A program made the translations under genes and the position numbers. 64,000 nucleotides of DNA from contig NZ_CP092497.1 of assembly GCF_022479115.1 (NCBI RefSeq), positions 8,308,001-8,372,000 on the forward strand, given 5' to 3'. The first letter of the stretch is position 1, and every line of letters starts with the position of its first letter. Below, piece after piece: positions 55,278 through 63,478 of this stretch. The stretch is from Amycolatopsis sp. EV170708-02-1. Its GTDB lineage: Bacteria > Actinomycetota > Actinomycetes > Mycobacteriales > Pseudonocardiaceae. The notes under the pieces are model-generated. The model saw only the letters and a program-made list of their open reading frames with translations, did no database searches and was not told the DNA's origin.

Positions 55278-55996
55278 GCACCCGTATGCGTGACGCAGGC
55301 CAGAGCGCCGGTGTCGCCCCGGAATTCACCGTCGATCCGGCGATGCTCGACGCGATCAGTCCGTCGGGTGACCGCGGCGGGATCGTCCTCGGCTCCGGAC
55401 TCAAGGGTGAGCCGCTGACGATCTCCGCGCTGCGCTCGGCACCGACCCGGATCGTGCTGGTCGGTGGGCTGTACCTGGCTCGCCAGGTGGCGCTGCGGGC
55501 GATGGCGGTCGGGGCGTGGGTCGTCGTGGCGACCGGACGTCCGGCCGCGTGGCAGGTGCTCCCCCAGGCCGCGGGGAACCAGCCCAACGGCAGGCCTTCG
55601 CCGCTGGTACAGATCCGGCGGCTGTCACCGGTGGACCTCCCGCGGCCGTCCGAGGACGCGCCGCTGCTGGTGGTGACCGACGGCGGCCCGACACCGCAGG
55701 ACCTGTTCCCGCCGCGGTCGCCGTGGCAGACGACGGTCTACGTGCTGCCGTACCTGCACCCGCAGGCCGGGGCGACCGCGAACGCGGCCGACCTGGTTCT
55801 GATGCAGCGGCTCCCGCCGGGCCAGGCCGAACTGGCCGCCCGCATCTGGCGGCTCCCGCCCCAGATGATGAAGCAGCTCACGACGTTGAAGGACGACCAG
55901 GTCGTCGCCCTAGGCCGCAACCTGTGGCGTCCTCTGCGCCTGGTCACCACAGCGAAAGAGCAGCAGATCCTGGGCCCAGTCCGCCGAGGCGACTAA
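55274..55996 (+). CDS. Unknown ESX-locus protein coupled to EccE
   Basis: 240 residues, ATG 55274. No signal or membrane helix. It has a Rossmann-like rhythm ([48 protein letters not shown]) but no catalytic motif I can name. Coupling to eccE suggests an accessory factor. It is followed by a strong terminator. Confidence 0.7.
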   Translation: MSTRMRDAGQSAGVAPEFTVDPAMLDAISPSGDRGGIVLGSGLKGEPLTISALRSAPTRIVLVGGLYLARQVALRAMAVGAWVVVATGRPAAWQVLPQAAGNQPNGRPSPLVQIRRLSPVDLPRPSEDAPLLVVTDGGPTPQDLFPPRSPWQTTVYVLPYLHPQAGATANAADLVLMQRLPPGQAELAARIWRLPPQMMKQLTTLKDDQVVALGRNLWRPLRLVTTAKEQQILGPVRRGD

Positions 55997-56008
55997 CCCC
56001 GGCCCGCG

Positions 56009-56030
56009 TCGACTTTAGCGGGCTAATCGC
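56009..56030. repeat. Palindromic repeat after the ESX locus
   Basis: GACTTTAGCGGGCTAATCGC with flanking GTC; both arms are variants (GACTTTAG and CTAATCGC). Confidence 0.85.
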
Positions 56031-56037
56031 GCTCCCC

Positions 56038-56066
56038 GGGGCACTGTCCACAACGGACAGTGCCCC
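56038..56066 (+). terminator. Terminator closing the eccE unit
   Basis: Perfect 12 bp stem GGGGCACTGTCC / GGACAGTGCCCC with loop ACAAC, then CTTTCG. It lies between two palindromic repeats. Confidence 0.85.
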
Positions 56067-56086
56067 CTTTCGCGTCCGGCCGCGTC

Positions 56087-56106
56087 GCGTTTAGCCCCCT
56101 AAACGC
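56087..56106. repeat. Palindromic repeat upstream of the endonuclease-like gene
   Basis: GCGTTTAGCCCCCTAAACGC, CCCC-centre form with both canonical arms, flanked by GTC and GATC. Confidence 0.9.
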
Positions 56107-56238
56107 GATCCGCGCGGTGAGGTTTGTCAGTCAAGGGGCAATCGCGCTGCCTGTGGATAAGCCGGGTGTTGTGGATAACCCGCCCTGAAATGGCAGTGAT
56201 TGCCTCGGGCTGTCGGTCTTGTCGGTCACCGTGTCGAT

Positions 56239-57198
56239 ATGACCAAACCCTTCGATTCATCCCATCTCCCCGACGTCTTCCGCGGGTCGGAAGCGCGCAA
56301 GGCCGGTCTCATCACGGCCAGCCAGCTGCGCGGGTCGAGCGTCCGGCGGCTGTTTCAGGACGTCTACACACGTGCCGGCGTCGAGGTCACACATGAGCTG
56401 CGATGCCGAGGCGCCGCACTGCTGGCACCTCCGGAAGCAGTCTTGACCGGGCGTTCGGCGGCGACCGTTCACGGTGTCGAGCTGGCCAAACCCAACGACC
56501 CCGTCGAGATGATCGTCCCGGAGAAGAATCGCTTCGGCCCGGTCGTCGGTATCAAGGTTCGGCGGACAGAGGTCAAACCCGAAGAATCGAGACCCTGGAA
56601 TGGAATTCGCATCGCACGGAAACGTCGAATAGCGTTGGATCTCCTGCTTCGGCTTTCTCCGCGCAAATCCAGCTGGACGCGACGGCTCCGTATCGGCGTC
56701 CCGGATCTGGACCAGTTCATGAGGGCCAACAACCTGACCGATCTGCACCTCAATGGCGAGTTCTACGGTCGCCGCAATAGAGGGATCCGCTTGGCCAGGC
56801 ATGCTTTACGCCTGTCCGACCCTCGTGCGGAGTCACATCCGGAATCGGAACTTCGCATCGTGCTGGCGGCCGGCGGCATCACGGCGACGCCTCAGGTCGA
56901 GGTCAAATCGCGAACCGGCCGTTTCCTCGCTCGTCTTGACCTCGCCGACGAGAAGTTCCGGGTCGCCATCGAGTACGACGGCCGATGGCACAACACACCG
57001 AAGGAACAAGCCTATGACCGGAAGCGCCGAAGACGCGTGGAGGCCGAGGGATGGCGATTCGTCGTCGTCACCGCCGAAGACCTGGCGAACGACCTCAGAG
57101 ACGTCGTCGAGGCCGTCTGGCGGGCCCGCCGCGGCGCGTTTAGCCCGCTAAAGGCGCCGCGTCCGGATCAGGAGGGGGTGCGCATGGCGCGCGTTTGA
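56239..57198 (+). CDS. AbiEi-like winged-helix plus DUF559 endonuclease-like protein
   Basis: 319 residues, ATG 56239. The N-terminal part ([29 protein letters not shown]) resembles AbiEi-type antitoxin/transcription regulators; the C-terminal part is a PD-(D/E)XK DUF559 domain ([50 protein letters not shown]). Such genes are common, scattered in actinomycetes, and their role is unknown; stand-alone, with no toxin partner here. Its GC content looks lower than its neighbours. The last 20 residues are repeat-derived (GAFSPLKAP). Its 3' end overlaps that of truA by 31 bases. Confidence 0.75.
   Translation: MTKPFDSSHLPDVFRGSEARKAGLITASQLRGSSVRRLFQDVYTRAGVEVTHELRCRGAALLAPPEAVLTGRSAATVHGVELAKPNDPVEMIVPEKNRFGPVVGIKVRRTEVKPEESRPWNGIRIARKRRIALDLLLRLSPRKSSWTRRLRIGVPDLDQFMRANNLTDLHLNGEFYGRRNRGIRLARHALRLSDPRAESHPESELRIVLAAGGITATPQVEVKSRTGRFLARLDLADEKFRVAIEYDGRWHNTPKEQAYDRKRRRRVEAEGWRFVVVTAEDLANDLRDVVEAVWRARRGAFSPLKAPRPDQEGVRMARV
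57136..57157. repeat. Palindromic repeat at the C-terminus of the endonuclease-like gene
   Basis: Left arm GCGTTTAGC, right arm GCTAAAGGCGC; open frame GAFSPLKAP just after VWRARR, extending the natural end of the domain. Confidence 0.88.
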
Positions 57199-58070
57199 TC
57201 AGCACGCGCGGCGAGTTCGGCATCTGGCGGGTAGTCGACGGCCATCAACGTGAGGCCGTGCGCGGGAGCGACGGCGCTGTCGCGCGTCCGGCTCTCCAAA
57301 ACGTCACCCGGCCAGCCCAGCGGACGTCGGCCGTCACCGACCAAGAGCAGTGCCCCCACCAGACTGCGCACCATCGAGTGGCAGAACGCGTCGGCGGAGA
57401 CCTCGGCCTCGACCGCGTGCGGCCCGGTCCGCCGCCACTCAAGCCGCTGCAGCTCGCGAATGGTCGTCCCGCCTTCACGCTGTTTGCAGAAGGCCGCGAA
57501 GTCCTGGAGTCCCAAGAGAGACGCCGAAGCCTCGTTCATCGCGTCAACCGACAGAGGACGGCCCCAGGCCAGAGTGTCGTGACGGCGCAATGGATCCACG
57601 CCCCACGGCGCGTCCGAAACACGGTAAAGGTAGTGACGCCGCACGGCCGAGAACCGCGCGTCGAACCCAGGGGCCGCCACCCGGGCATCCAGCACCCGCA
57701 CGTCACCCGGCAGATACCGATTCCAGCGGTGCCGCATCCGCCCCAGGTCAGGGATACCCCGCTCGTCCAGTTCCAGGCGGCCGGATCGCGTTTTGCCCGC
57801 TAAAGGCGACACGTCGACGTGGACCACCTGGCCGGCCGCGTGCACACCGGCATCGGTGCGGCCTGCGACGACGACGGACTTCGGGACCGAAGCCCCCGGA
57901 GGCTGCTTCGCGAGCGCCTCTTCGAGGACTCCCTGCACCGTGCGCCGTCCAGGCTGCCGCGCCCAGCCGGAGAAATCGGTGCCGTCGTAGGAGACGTCCA
58001 GACGCAGACGAACGAGCCCGCCCTCCGCAGTGGGAGTGGCGGGCTCGTCCGGGGTGTTCGGTGCCGTCAG
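57168..58070 (-). CDS. truA: tRNA pseudouridine synthase TruA with repeat insertion
   Basis: Makes pseudouridine at tRNA 38-40. About 300 residues. Catalytic Asp in [18 protein letters not shown], plus [24 protein letters not shown] and [14 protein letters not shown]. No ATG, GTG or TTG precedes the conserved start; CTG 58070 ([11 protein letters not shown]), six bases after the rplQ stop, is the best guess. [10 protein letters not shown] is repeat-derived, between HVDV and the [20 protein letters not shown] helix, with the in-frame TAA changed to AAA. Confidence 0.9.
   Translation of the reverse strand: MTAPNTPDEPATPTAEGGLVRLRLDVSYDGTDFSGWARQPGRRTVQGVLEEALAKQPPGASVPKSVVVAGRTDAGVHAAGQVVHVDVSPLAGKTRSGRLELDERGIPDLGRMRHRWNRYLPGDVRVLDARVAAPGFDARFSAVRRHYLYRVSDAPWGVDPLRRHDTLAWGRPLSVDAMNEASASLLGLQDFAAFCKQREGGTTIRELQRLEWRRTGPHAVEAEVSADAFCHSMVRSLVGALLLVGDGRRPLGWPGDVLESRTRDSAVAPAHGLTLMAVDYPPDAELAARADQTRAMRTPS
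57788..57808. repeat. Palindromic repeat inside truA, stop removed
   Basis: GCGTTTTGCCCGCTAAAGGC plus one base. Gene strand: TCG CCT TTA GCG GGC AAA ACG CGA (SPLAGKTR); the standard repeat would read GGC TAA. Confidence 0.85.
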
Positions 58071-58074
58071 GACG

Positions 58075-58638
58075 TCAGTCCTTCTTGCTGTCCGCGTCCG
58101 CGGCGGGGGCCTCAGCGGCCTCGTCGGCGGCGGGAGCCTCGGTGGCCTCCGGAGCCTCGGTGGCGGCCGTGTCGGCAGCCTCAGTGGCCTCGGTGGTCTC
58201 CTCGGCGGCCGGGGCGGCAGCCTTCGGCTCGTCCTTGGCGAACTTCGTCTTGCGCGCGGCCTCGGCCTCGGCGGTGACGGTCTTCTCGGCCACCAGCTCG
58301 ATGACGGCCATGGGGGCATTGTCGCCCTTGCGCGCCATCGTCTTGGTGATCCGGGTGTAACCACCCGGACGCTCCGCGAAGAACGGACCGATCTCGGCGA
58401 TCAGCTTGTGCACGACATCCTTGTCGCGCACGATGCGCTGGATCTGACGACGGTTGTGCAGGTCGCCCCGCTTCGCCTTCGTGATCAGCTTCTCGGCCAG
58501 CGGGCGCACCCGCCGGGCCTTCGCCTCGGTCGTCGTGATCTTGCCGTGCTCGAACAGCTGGGTGGCCAGGTTGGCCAGGATCAGCCGTTCGTGCGCGGGC
58601 GACCCGCCGAGACGGGGTCCCTTTGTGGGGGTGGGCAT
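58075..58638 (-). CDS. rplQ: 50S ribosomal protein bL17
   Basis: 187 residues, ATG 58638. Conserved [20 protein letters not shown] and the [20 protein letters not shown] region in the first 120 residues; the last 65 are an Ala/Glu/Thr-rich acidic extension usual in actinomycetes. Follows rpoA by 74 bp. Confidence 0.97.
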   Translation of the reverse strand: MPTPTKGPRLGGSPAHERLILANLATQLFEHGKITTTEAKARRVRPLAEKLITKAKRGDLHNRRQIQRIVRDKDVVHKLIAEIGPFFAERPGGYTRITKTMARKGDNAPMAVIELVAEKTVTAEAEAARKTKFAKDEPKAAAPAAEETTEATEAADTAATEAPEATEAPAADEAAEAPAADADSKKD

Positions 58639-58712
58639 CGGTTCTCCTCGTTCAGCTCACAGCTGGAGGCCGGCGCTCCCCCACCCGACCGGTGAGGGAG
58701 CCGTAGCTGGCC

Positions 58713-59786
58713 TTACAGCTGCTCCGTCTCTGCGTAGTCCTGGCCATCGTCGTGGCCGTTGTCCGAAATTCCGTCCGTGATGCTGTCGACGCCCTCGGAC
58801 CAGCCTTCACCGTCGTAGCTGGCCGCGGCCGCGGTCGGGTCGAACCCGGGCGGGCTGTCTTTCAGCGCGAGGCCGAGACCGACGAGCTTGAGCTTGACCT
58901 CGTCGATCGACTTCGCACCGAAGTTGCGGATGTCCAGCAGGTCGGCCTCGCTGCGCGAGACCAGTTCGCCGACGGTGTGGATGCCCTCGCGCTTGAGGCA
59001 GTTGTACGACCGGACGGTGAGGTCCAGGTCCTCGATCGGCATCGCGTAGGCGGCGATGGTGTCCGCCTCCTGCGGCGACGGGCCGATCTCGATGCCTTCG
59101 GCGTCGACGTTCAGCTCGCGCGCGAGACCGAACAGCTCCACCAGCGTCTTACCGGCCGACGCGACAGCGTCCCGCGGCGTGATCGACGGCTTCGTCTCCA
59201 CGTCCAGGATCAGCTTGTCGAAGTCGGTGCGCTGCTCGACACGGGTCGCCTCGACCTTGTAGGTCACCTTCAGCACCGGGGAGTAGATGGAGTCGACCGG
59301 GATCCGGCCGATCTCCGCGCCCGCCTGCTTGTTCTGCAGGGCCGGAACGTAACCGCGGCCGCGCTCGACGACGAGCTCGATCTCGAGCTTGCCCTTGCCG
59401 TTCAGCGACGCGATGTGCAGATCCGGGTTGTGCACGGTGACACCGGCCGGGGGCACGATGTCGGCGGCGGTGACCTCACCGGGGCCCTGCTTGCGCAGGT
59501 ACATGGTGACCGGCTCGTCCTCTTCCGAGGAGACCACGAGCTCCTTGAGGTTCAGGATGATGTCGGTGACGTCTTCCTTCACCCCGGGAACGGTGGTGAA
59601 CTCGTGCAGCACGCCGTCGATGCGGATGCTCGTCACGGCCGCGCCCGGAATGGACGACAGCAGCGTGCGCCGCAGCGAGTTGCCGAGCGTGTAGCCGAAG
59701 CCGGGCTCCAGCGGTTCGATGGTGAACCGGGAGCGGGTCTCGTTGACCGTCTCTTCGCCGAGAGCCGGTCGCTGGGAAATCAGCAT
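58713..59786 (-). CDS. rpoA: RNA polymerase alpha subunit
   Basis: 357 residues, ATG 59786. N-terminal dimerisation domain ([40 protein letters not shown]), C-terminal domain ([39 protein letters not shown]) that contacts activators and UP elements. Alpha-operon gene. Confidence 0.98.
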   Translation of the reverse strand: MLISQRPALGEETVNETRSRFTIEPLEPGFGYTLGNSLRRTLLSSIPGAAVTSIRIDGVLHEFTTVPGVKEDVTDIILNLKELVVSSEEDEPVTMYLRKQGPGEVTAADIVPPAGVTVHNPDLHIASLNGKGKLEIELVVERGRGYVPALQNKQAGAEIGRIPVDSIYSPVLKVTYKVEATRVEQRTDFDKLILDVETKPSITPRDAVASAGKTLVELFGLARELNVDAEGIEIGPSPQEADTIAAYAMPIEDLDLTVRSYNCLKREGIHTVGELVSRSEADLLDIRNFGAKSIDEVKLKLVGLGLALKDSPPGFDPTAAAASYDGEGWSEGVDSITDGISDNGHDDGQDYAETEQL

Positions 59787-59843
59787 CTTTCCTAATTCCT
59801 TTCCAAACGGCGCCCGCCATATGACACCGAAAGGGATGGCGAA

Positions 59844-59907
59844 GCGGCGGCGCACTCCGGGCGCCGCCGCCCGTGCCCACATCGGGCCGGGGAAACCCCG
59901 GCCCGAT
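59844..59907. promoter_or_regulatory. Two tandem hairpins between rpsD and rpoA
   Basis: Stem 1: GCGGCGGCGC (59844-59853), loop, GCGCCGCCGC (59861-59870). Stem 2: ATCGGGCCGGGG (59881-59892), AAA, CCCCGGCCCGAT (59896-59907). Both perfect, no T tract. They fill the 127 bp gap and may set rpoA level by partial termination or processing (inference). Confidence 0.6.
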
Positions 59908-59913
59908 GGTGGA

Positions 59914-60519
59914 TCACTTCGAGTAGAGCTCGACGATCAGCTGTTCCTGGACCGGAACATCGATCTGAGCGCGCTCCGGGAGCTGGTGGACCAGCACACG
60001 GAGGTTGGACGGAACGACCTGGAGCCACGCGGGAACGGGACGCTCGCCGAACGACTCCTTGGCCGCGACGAAGGGCAGCATCGCGAACGACTTCGGCCGC
60101 ACGTCGATGATGTCCCACTTCGTGACCTGGTAGGACGGGACGTTGACCTTGACGCCGTTGACCAGGAAGTGGCCGTGGCTCACCAGCTGACGCGCCTGAC
60201 GGCGGGTGCGGGCGATGCCGGCGCGGTAGATCACGTTGTCCAGACGGGACTCGAGGATCTGCAGCAGGTTCTCACCGGTCTTACCCGGACGCCGGACGGC
60301 TTCCTTGTAGTACCGGACGAACTGACGCTCGAGAACGCCGTAGGTGTAGCGAGCCTTCTGCTTCTCCTGCGACTGCAGGAGGTACTCGGACTCCTTGATG
60401 CGCCCGCGGCCGTGCTGGCCCGGCGGGTAGGGGCGACGCTCGAAAGCCTGGTCGCCGCCGATGAGGTCAACCTTGAGGCGACGCGAAATACGCGTCGCGG
60501 GGCCGGTGTAACGAGCCAT
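59914..60519 (-). CDS. rpsD: 30S ribosomal protein uS4
   Basis: 201 residues, ATG 60519. [19 protein letters not shown] start, S4 domain ([30 protein letters not shown]). No zinc cysteines, the C-minus type. Alpha-operon. Confidence 0.98.
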   Translation of the reverse strand: MARYTGPATRISRRLKVDLIGGDQAFERRPYPPGQHGRGRIKESEYLLQSQEKQKARYTYGVLERQFVRYYKEAVRRPGKTGENLLQILESRLDNVIYRAGIARTRRQARQLVSHGHFLVNGVKVNVPSYQVTKWDIIDVRPKSFAMLPFVAAKESFGERPVPAWLQVVPSNLRVLVHQLPERAQIDVPVQEQLIVELYSK

Positions 60520-60542
60520 TTCTTCTTACTCCTCCCCGTTCC

Positions 60543-60950
60543 TCAGACCCGGCGCCGCTTGGGCGGGCGGCAGCCGTTGTGAGGCTGCGGGGTCACGTCC
60601 TGGATGGTGCCGACCTCGAGGCCGGCCGCCTGCAGCGAGCGGATCGCCGTCTCGCGACCCGAACCCGGGCCCTTCACGAAGACGTCGACCTTCTTCATGC
60701 CGTGCTCGGCGGCCTTGCGGGCGGCGTTCTCGGCGGCCATCTGCGCGGCGAACGGGGTGGACTTACGCGAGCCCTTGAAGCCCACGTGACCACTCGACGC
60801 CCACGCGATCACGGCACCGGTCGGGTCCGTGATCGAGACGATGGTGTTGTTGAAGGTGCTCTTGATGTGCGCGTGACCGTGCGCGACATTCTTCTTTTCC
60901 TTACGGCGGACCTTCTTGGCCCCCGCCGCAGTACGAGACTTCGGTGGCAT
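60543..60950 (-). CDS. rpsK: 30S ribosomal protein uS11
   Basis: 135 residues, ATG 60950. [40 protein letters not shown], end [12 protein letters not shown]. 200 bp after rpsM; the gap (60951-61150) codes on no convincing frame. Confidence 0.98.
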   Translation of the reverse strand: MPPKSRTAAGAKKVRRKEKKNVAHGHAHIKSTFNNTIVSITDPTGAVIAWASSGHVGFKGSRKSTPFAAQMAAENAARKAAEHGMKKVDVFVKGPGSGRETAIRSLQAAGLEVGTIQDVTPQPHNGCRPPKRRRV

Positions 60951-61150
60951 GTTCTGAGGGTTCTCCTGTTAGCGCGCGTTCTCTTGGTGAGCGGCGACCG
61001 CTTCGGCCTGTCCGCGCCGGATGATCGAACCGGCGTCGGTGTACAGGTTGCGGAGCGCCATCGGGCGGGCGTAAAGCGCCTTGGGCGAGACACAAGCCGA
61101 GCCGCGGCGGTGGACGCCGCCCATACGCACGACCTTCTTGCCCTGGACGC

Positions 61151-61531
61151 TCACTTCTTGCCAGCCTTCTTCTTGCCGGCGACCGTCTTCTTCGGACCCT
61201 TACGGGTGCGGGCGTTCGTCTTGGTGCGCTGACCACGGACGGGAAGTCCGCGACGCCAGCGAAGGCCCTCGTAGCACCCGATCTCGATCTTCCGACGGAT
61301 GTCGGCGTTCACCTCACGGCGAAGGTCACCCTCGACCTTGAAGTTCTCCTCGATATAGACCCGCAGCTTGGCGAGGTCGTCATCGCTCAGATCCTTGACG
61401 CGAGTGTCCGCGTTGAGCTCGGCAGCCGCGATGAGCTGCTTCGAGCGGGTACGGCCGATGCCGTAGATGTAGGTCAGCGCGATCTCCAACCGCTTTTCGC
61501 GGGGGAGGTCTACGCCAGCGAGTCGTGCCAT
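61151..61531 (-). CDS. rpsM: 30S ribosomal protein uS13
   Basis: 126 residues, ATG 61531. [32 protein letters not shown], and the end [20 protein letters not shown] then [18 protein letters not shown]. Confidence 0.98.
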   Translation of the reverse strand: MARLAGVDLPREKRLEIALTYIYGIGRTRSKQLIAAAELNADTRVKDLSDDDLAKLRVYIEENFKVEGDLRREVNADIRRKIEIGCYEGLRWRRGLPVRGQRTKTNARTRKGPKKTVAGKKKAGKK

Positions 61532-61661
61532 TGGCGTTGATGCTCCTTCATAGAATTCATCTCCAGGTCTGCTCCCCGTCCGGTCCCGGGACCGACTCGC
61601 CTGTCGTGCCCTCGGCTTGCGCTTCGGGTGTCCCGGCCCCGGCCTGAAGTCCGGGGGTGAA

Positions 61662-61683
61662 CCGGGCCGTTCGCACGGCCCGG
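61662..61683. promoter_or_regulatory. Hairpin between rpmJ and rpsM
   Basis: CCGGGCCGT (61662-61670), TCGC, ACGGCCCGG (61675-61683) in the 205 bp gap 61532-61736. May be a leader element of the rpsM-rpsK-rpsD-rpoA unit. Confidence 0.5.
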
Positions 61684-61736
61684 CAGGTGCGGGGAGATTG
61701 TGTAGCCGTCAATCCACTCTGTACGAGTGCGAGTGA

Positions 61737-61850
61737 TCAGCCCTGCCGCTGCTTGTGCCGCAGGTTCTCGCAGATCACCATGATCCGGCCGTGACGGCGG
61801 ATCACCTTGCACTTGTCGCAGATCTTCTTGACGCTCGGCTGAACCTTCAC
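61737..61850 (-). CDS. rpmJ: 50S ribosomal protein bL36
   Basis: 37 residues, GTG 61850: [20 protein letters not shown] then [17 protein letters not shown]. Zinc ligands C11, C14, C27 and H32 present (the C+ form). Too short for common ORF cut-offs but certain by sequence and position. Confidence 0.96.
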   Translation of the reverse strand: MKVQPSVKKICDKCKVIRRHGRIMVICENLRHKQRQG

Positions 61851-61886
61851 GTCTCCTGCTCTCCTGCTTGTGCTAACTCGTCGTGA

Positions 61887-62108
61887 TCACTTGTAGCGGT
61901 AGACGATGCGACCACGAGACAAGTCGTAGGGCGAGAGCTCCACGACAACCCTGTCCTCGGGCAGGATGCGGATGTAGTGCTGCCGCATCTTGCCGCTGAT
62001 GTGTGCAAGGACCTTGTGGCCGTTCTCCAACTCGACGCGGAACATCGCGTTGGGGAGCGGCTCGACTACGCGGCCTTCGACCTCGATGGCCCCGTCTTTC
62101 TTGCCCAT
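61887..62108 (-). CDS. infA: Translation initiation factor IF-1
   Basis: 73 residues, ATG 62108, S1/OB fold ([40 protein letters not shown]). 36 bp before rpmJ. Its promoter must lie in the 549 bp gap upstream. Confidence 0.98.
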   Translation of the reverse strand: MGKKDGAIEVEGRVVEPLPNAMFRVELENGHKVLAHISGKMRQHYIRILPEDRVVVELSPYDLSRGRIVYRYK

Positions 62109-62367
62109 GTCCTCCGCATTTCCTGTCGCTACGCTGTGTTATCAGTCAGAGCTTGAGTGCTTGGCTGGGTGGTGCATCGGCACACTCCTACCCGGGTCCA
62201 ATGTCCGTTCGCGAGAATTCACGAGCGCGCAGGATCCGGGCGCGATGAGTACACCGACTTGACAGTGTACGCAACCCGTGTCGTGAGCCCCAAACGGGGG
62301 GTGACTGTGTTAGGTGACCCCTGAGCCCGCCGGATGCGACCTCTCCATCGTACGCCTGCGCCGACCT

Positions 62368-62387
62368 GCGTTTAGCGGGCTAATCGC
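62368..62387. repeat. Palindromic repeat upstream of infA
   Basis: GCGTTTAGCGGGCTAATCGC, one canonical and one TAATCGC arm, flanked by CGACCT and GCTCCG. Confidence 0.88.
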
Positions 62388-62502
62388 GCTCCGACGGTGC
62401 CGGGACCTGGCGCGCTCAGCGGCCGAGGTGTACCCGATGGGGGCAACGGGCGGGGCGTCTCAGCGGCGGGCCCGGACGCTGCGCCGACCAGCGATCCCAC
62501 CT

Positions 62503-62634
62503 GCGTTTAGCGGGCTAATCGCGTTCCCGAGGCGGACTTGCGTTTCGCGGGCTAATCGCGCTCTGGGGAGCCAGATCGCCTTTAGCGGGCTAAACGCGAT
62601 CCGGGGGCCCACCTGCGTTTCGCGGGCTAAACGC
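62503..62634. repeat. Array of four palindromic repeats at 37-38 bp pitch
   Basis: 62503-62522 (GCGTTTAGCGGGCTAATCGC), 62540-62559 (GCGTTTCGCGGGCTAATCGC), 62578-62597 (GCCTTTAGCGGGCTAAACGC), 62615-62634 (GCGTTTCGCGGGCTAAACGC). Start-to-start 37, 38, 37 bp; spacers 17-18 bp. All four have the same GCGGGC orientation. The last is 24 bp from the map stop. Confidence 0.93.
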
Positions 62635-62657
62635 GCTCTACAGGGCGAAGGGGCAGG

Positions 62658-63434
62658 TCAGGCGTCTTCGGGGGCGGTCAGCACCCAAGGGCCGTCATCG
62701 GTGATGGCGACCGTGTGCTCCCAGTGCGAGGCCCGCGAGCCGTCCGCGGTCACGACGGTCCACCCGTCCTCGAGCTCGACGGTCTCCCCGCCGCCACCGG
62801 TCAGCATGGGCTCGATCGCGAGCGCCATCCCGGTCTTGAGCCGCGGCCCCTTGCCCGGTTTGCCCAGGTTCGGCAGGAACGGGTCCATATGCATCTGGCG
62901 CCCGATCCCGTGACCGCCGTACTCGACGATCATCCCGTACTCGATGCCGTCTTCCCGGCCGGCCTTCTCGGCGGCGGTCTGCACCGCGTGCGAGATATCC
63001 GTGAGCCTGCCACCGGACGACACCGCGGCGATCCCCGCCCACATCGCCGCCTCCGTGGCAGCCGAGAGCGCGAGATCCGCCTTCGACACCTCACCGATCG
63101 CGAGGGTGACCGCGGAGTCGCCGTGCCAGCCGTCGAGGATGGCGCCACAATCCACGGAGATGATGTCGCCGTCGTTCAGGACCTGCGTCTTCGACGGGAT
63201 GCCGTGGACGATCTGCTCGTTCACCGAAGCGCAGATCGACGCCGGGAAGCCGTGGTAGCCCTTGAACGAGGGCACCGCGCCGGCGTCGCGGATCGTCTGC
63301 TCGGCGAGCTCGTCGAGATCGGCCGTGGTCACCCCCGGCTTGGCGATCTCGCGCACCGCGGTGAGGGTGCGCCAGACGACCAATCCGGCGGCCCGCATCG
63401 CCTGGAGCTCGCCAGGGGTCTTGATTTCGATCAT
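62658..63434 (-). CDS. map: Type I methionine aminopeptidase
   Basis: Removes the first Met from new proteins. 258 residues, ATG 63434. Metal ligands in ISVDCGAILDGWHGDSAVTL (two Asp), GGHGIGRQMHMDP (His), IEPMLTGGG (Glu) and the last Glu in HWEHTVAITDDG. Short form without N-terminal extension. Between adk and infA as usual. Confidence 0.97.
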   Translation of the reverse strand: MIEIKTPGELQAMRAAGLVVWRTLTAVREIAKPGVTTADLDELAEQTIRDAGAVPSFKGYHGFPASICASVNEQIVHGIPSKTQVLNDGDIISVDCGAILDGWHGDSAVTLAIGEVSKADLALSAATEAAMWAGIAAVSSGGRLTDISHAVQTAAEKAGREDGIEYGMIVEYGGHGIGRQMHMDPFLPNLGKPGKGPRLKTGMALAIEPMLTGGGGETVELEDGWTVVTADGSRASHWEHTVAITDDGPWVLTAPEDA

Positions 63435-63478
63435 GCGCCCACGACGAAGCCGTTGCAGTACACGCAGTCCTCCGAGAT

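Larger units (their letters stand above)
62109..62657. other. 549 bp intergenic region map/infA
   Basis: No gene I can support. It holds the infA operon promoter near 62110-62300 (less GC-rich around 62140-62290) and five palindromic repeats from 62368 on, the densest cluster in the window, directly after the map stop. Confidence 0.7.

Noticed and set aside
56038..56066. GGGGCACTGTCC inverted repeat as a relative of the TCCACAGTGGA motif
   Set aside because: The arms differ in order and it fits a plain terminator after the eccE unit.
60951..61150. Minus-strand frame between rpsK and rpsM (about 61 codons) as a small gene
   Set aside because: Its start and content ([20 protein letters not shown]) show no family, it has no clear ribosome site, and the segment is better read as an operon gap; a real small protein cannot be ruled out.
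62503..62634. Could the evenly spaced repeats be a CRISPR array?
   Set aside because: Repeats are only 20 bp, vary between copies, spacers are 17-18 bp, no cas genes or leader are present, and the same repeat is dispersed across the whole window.
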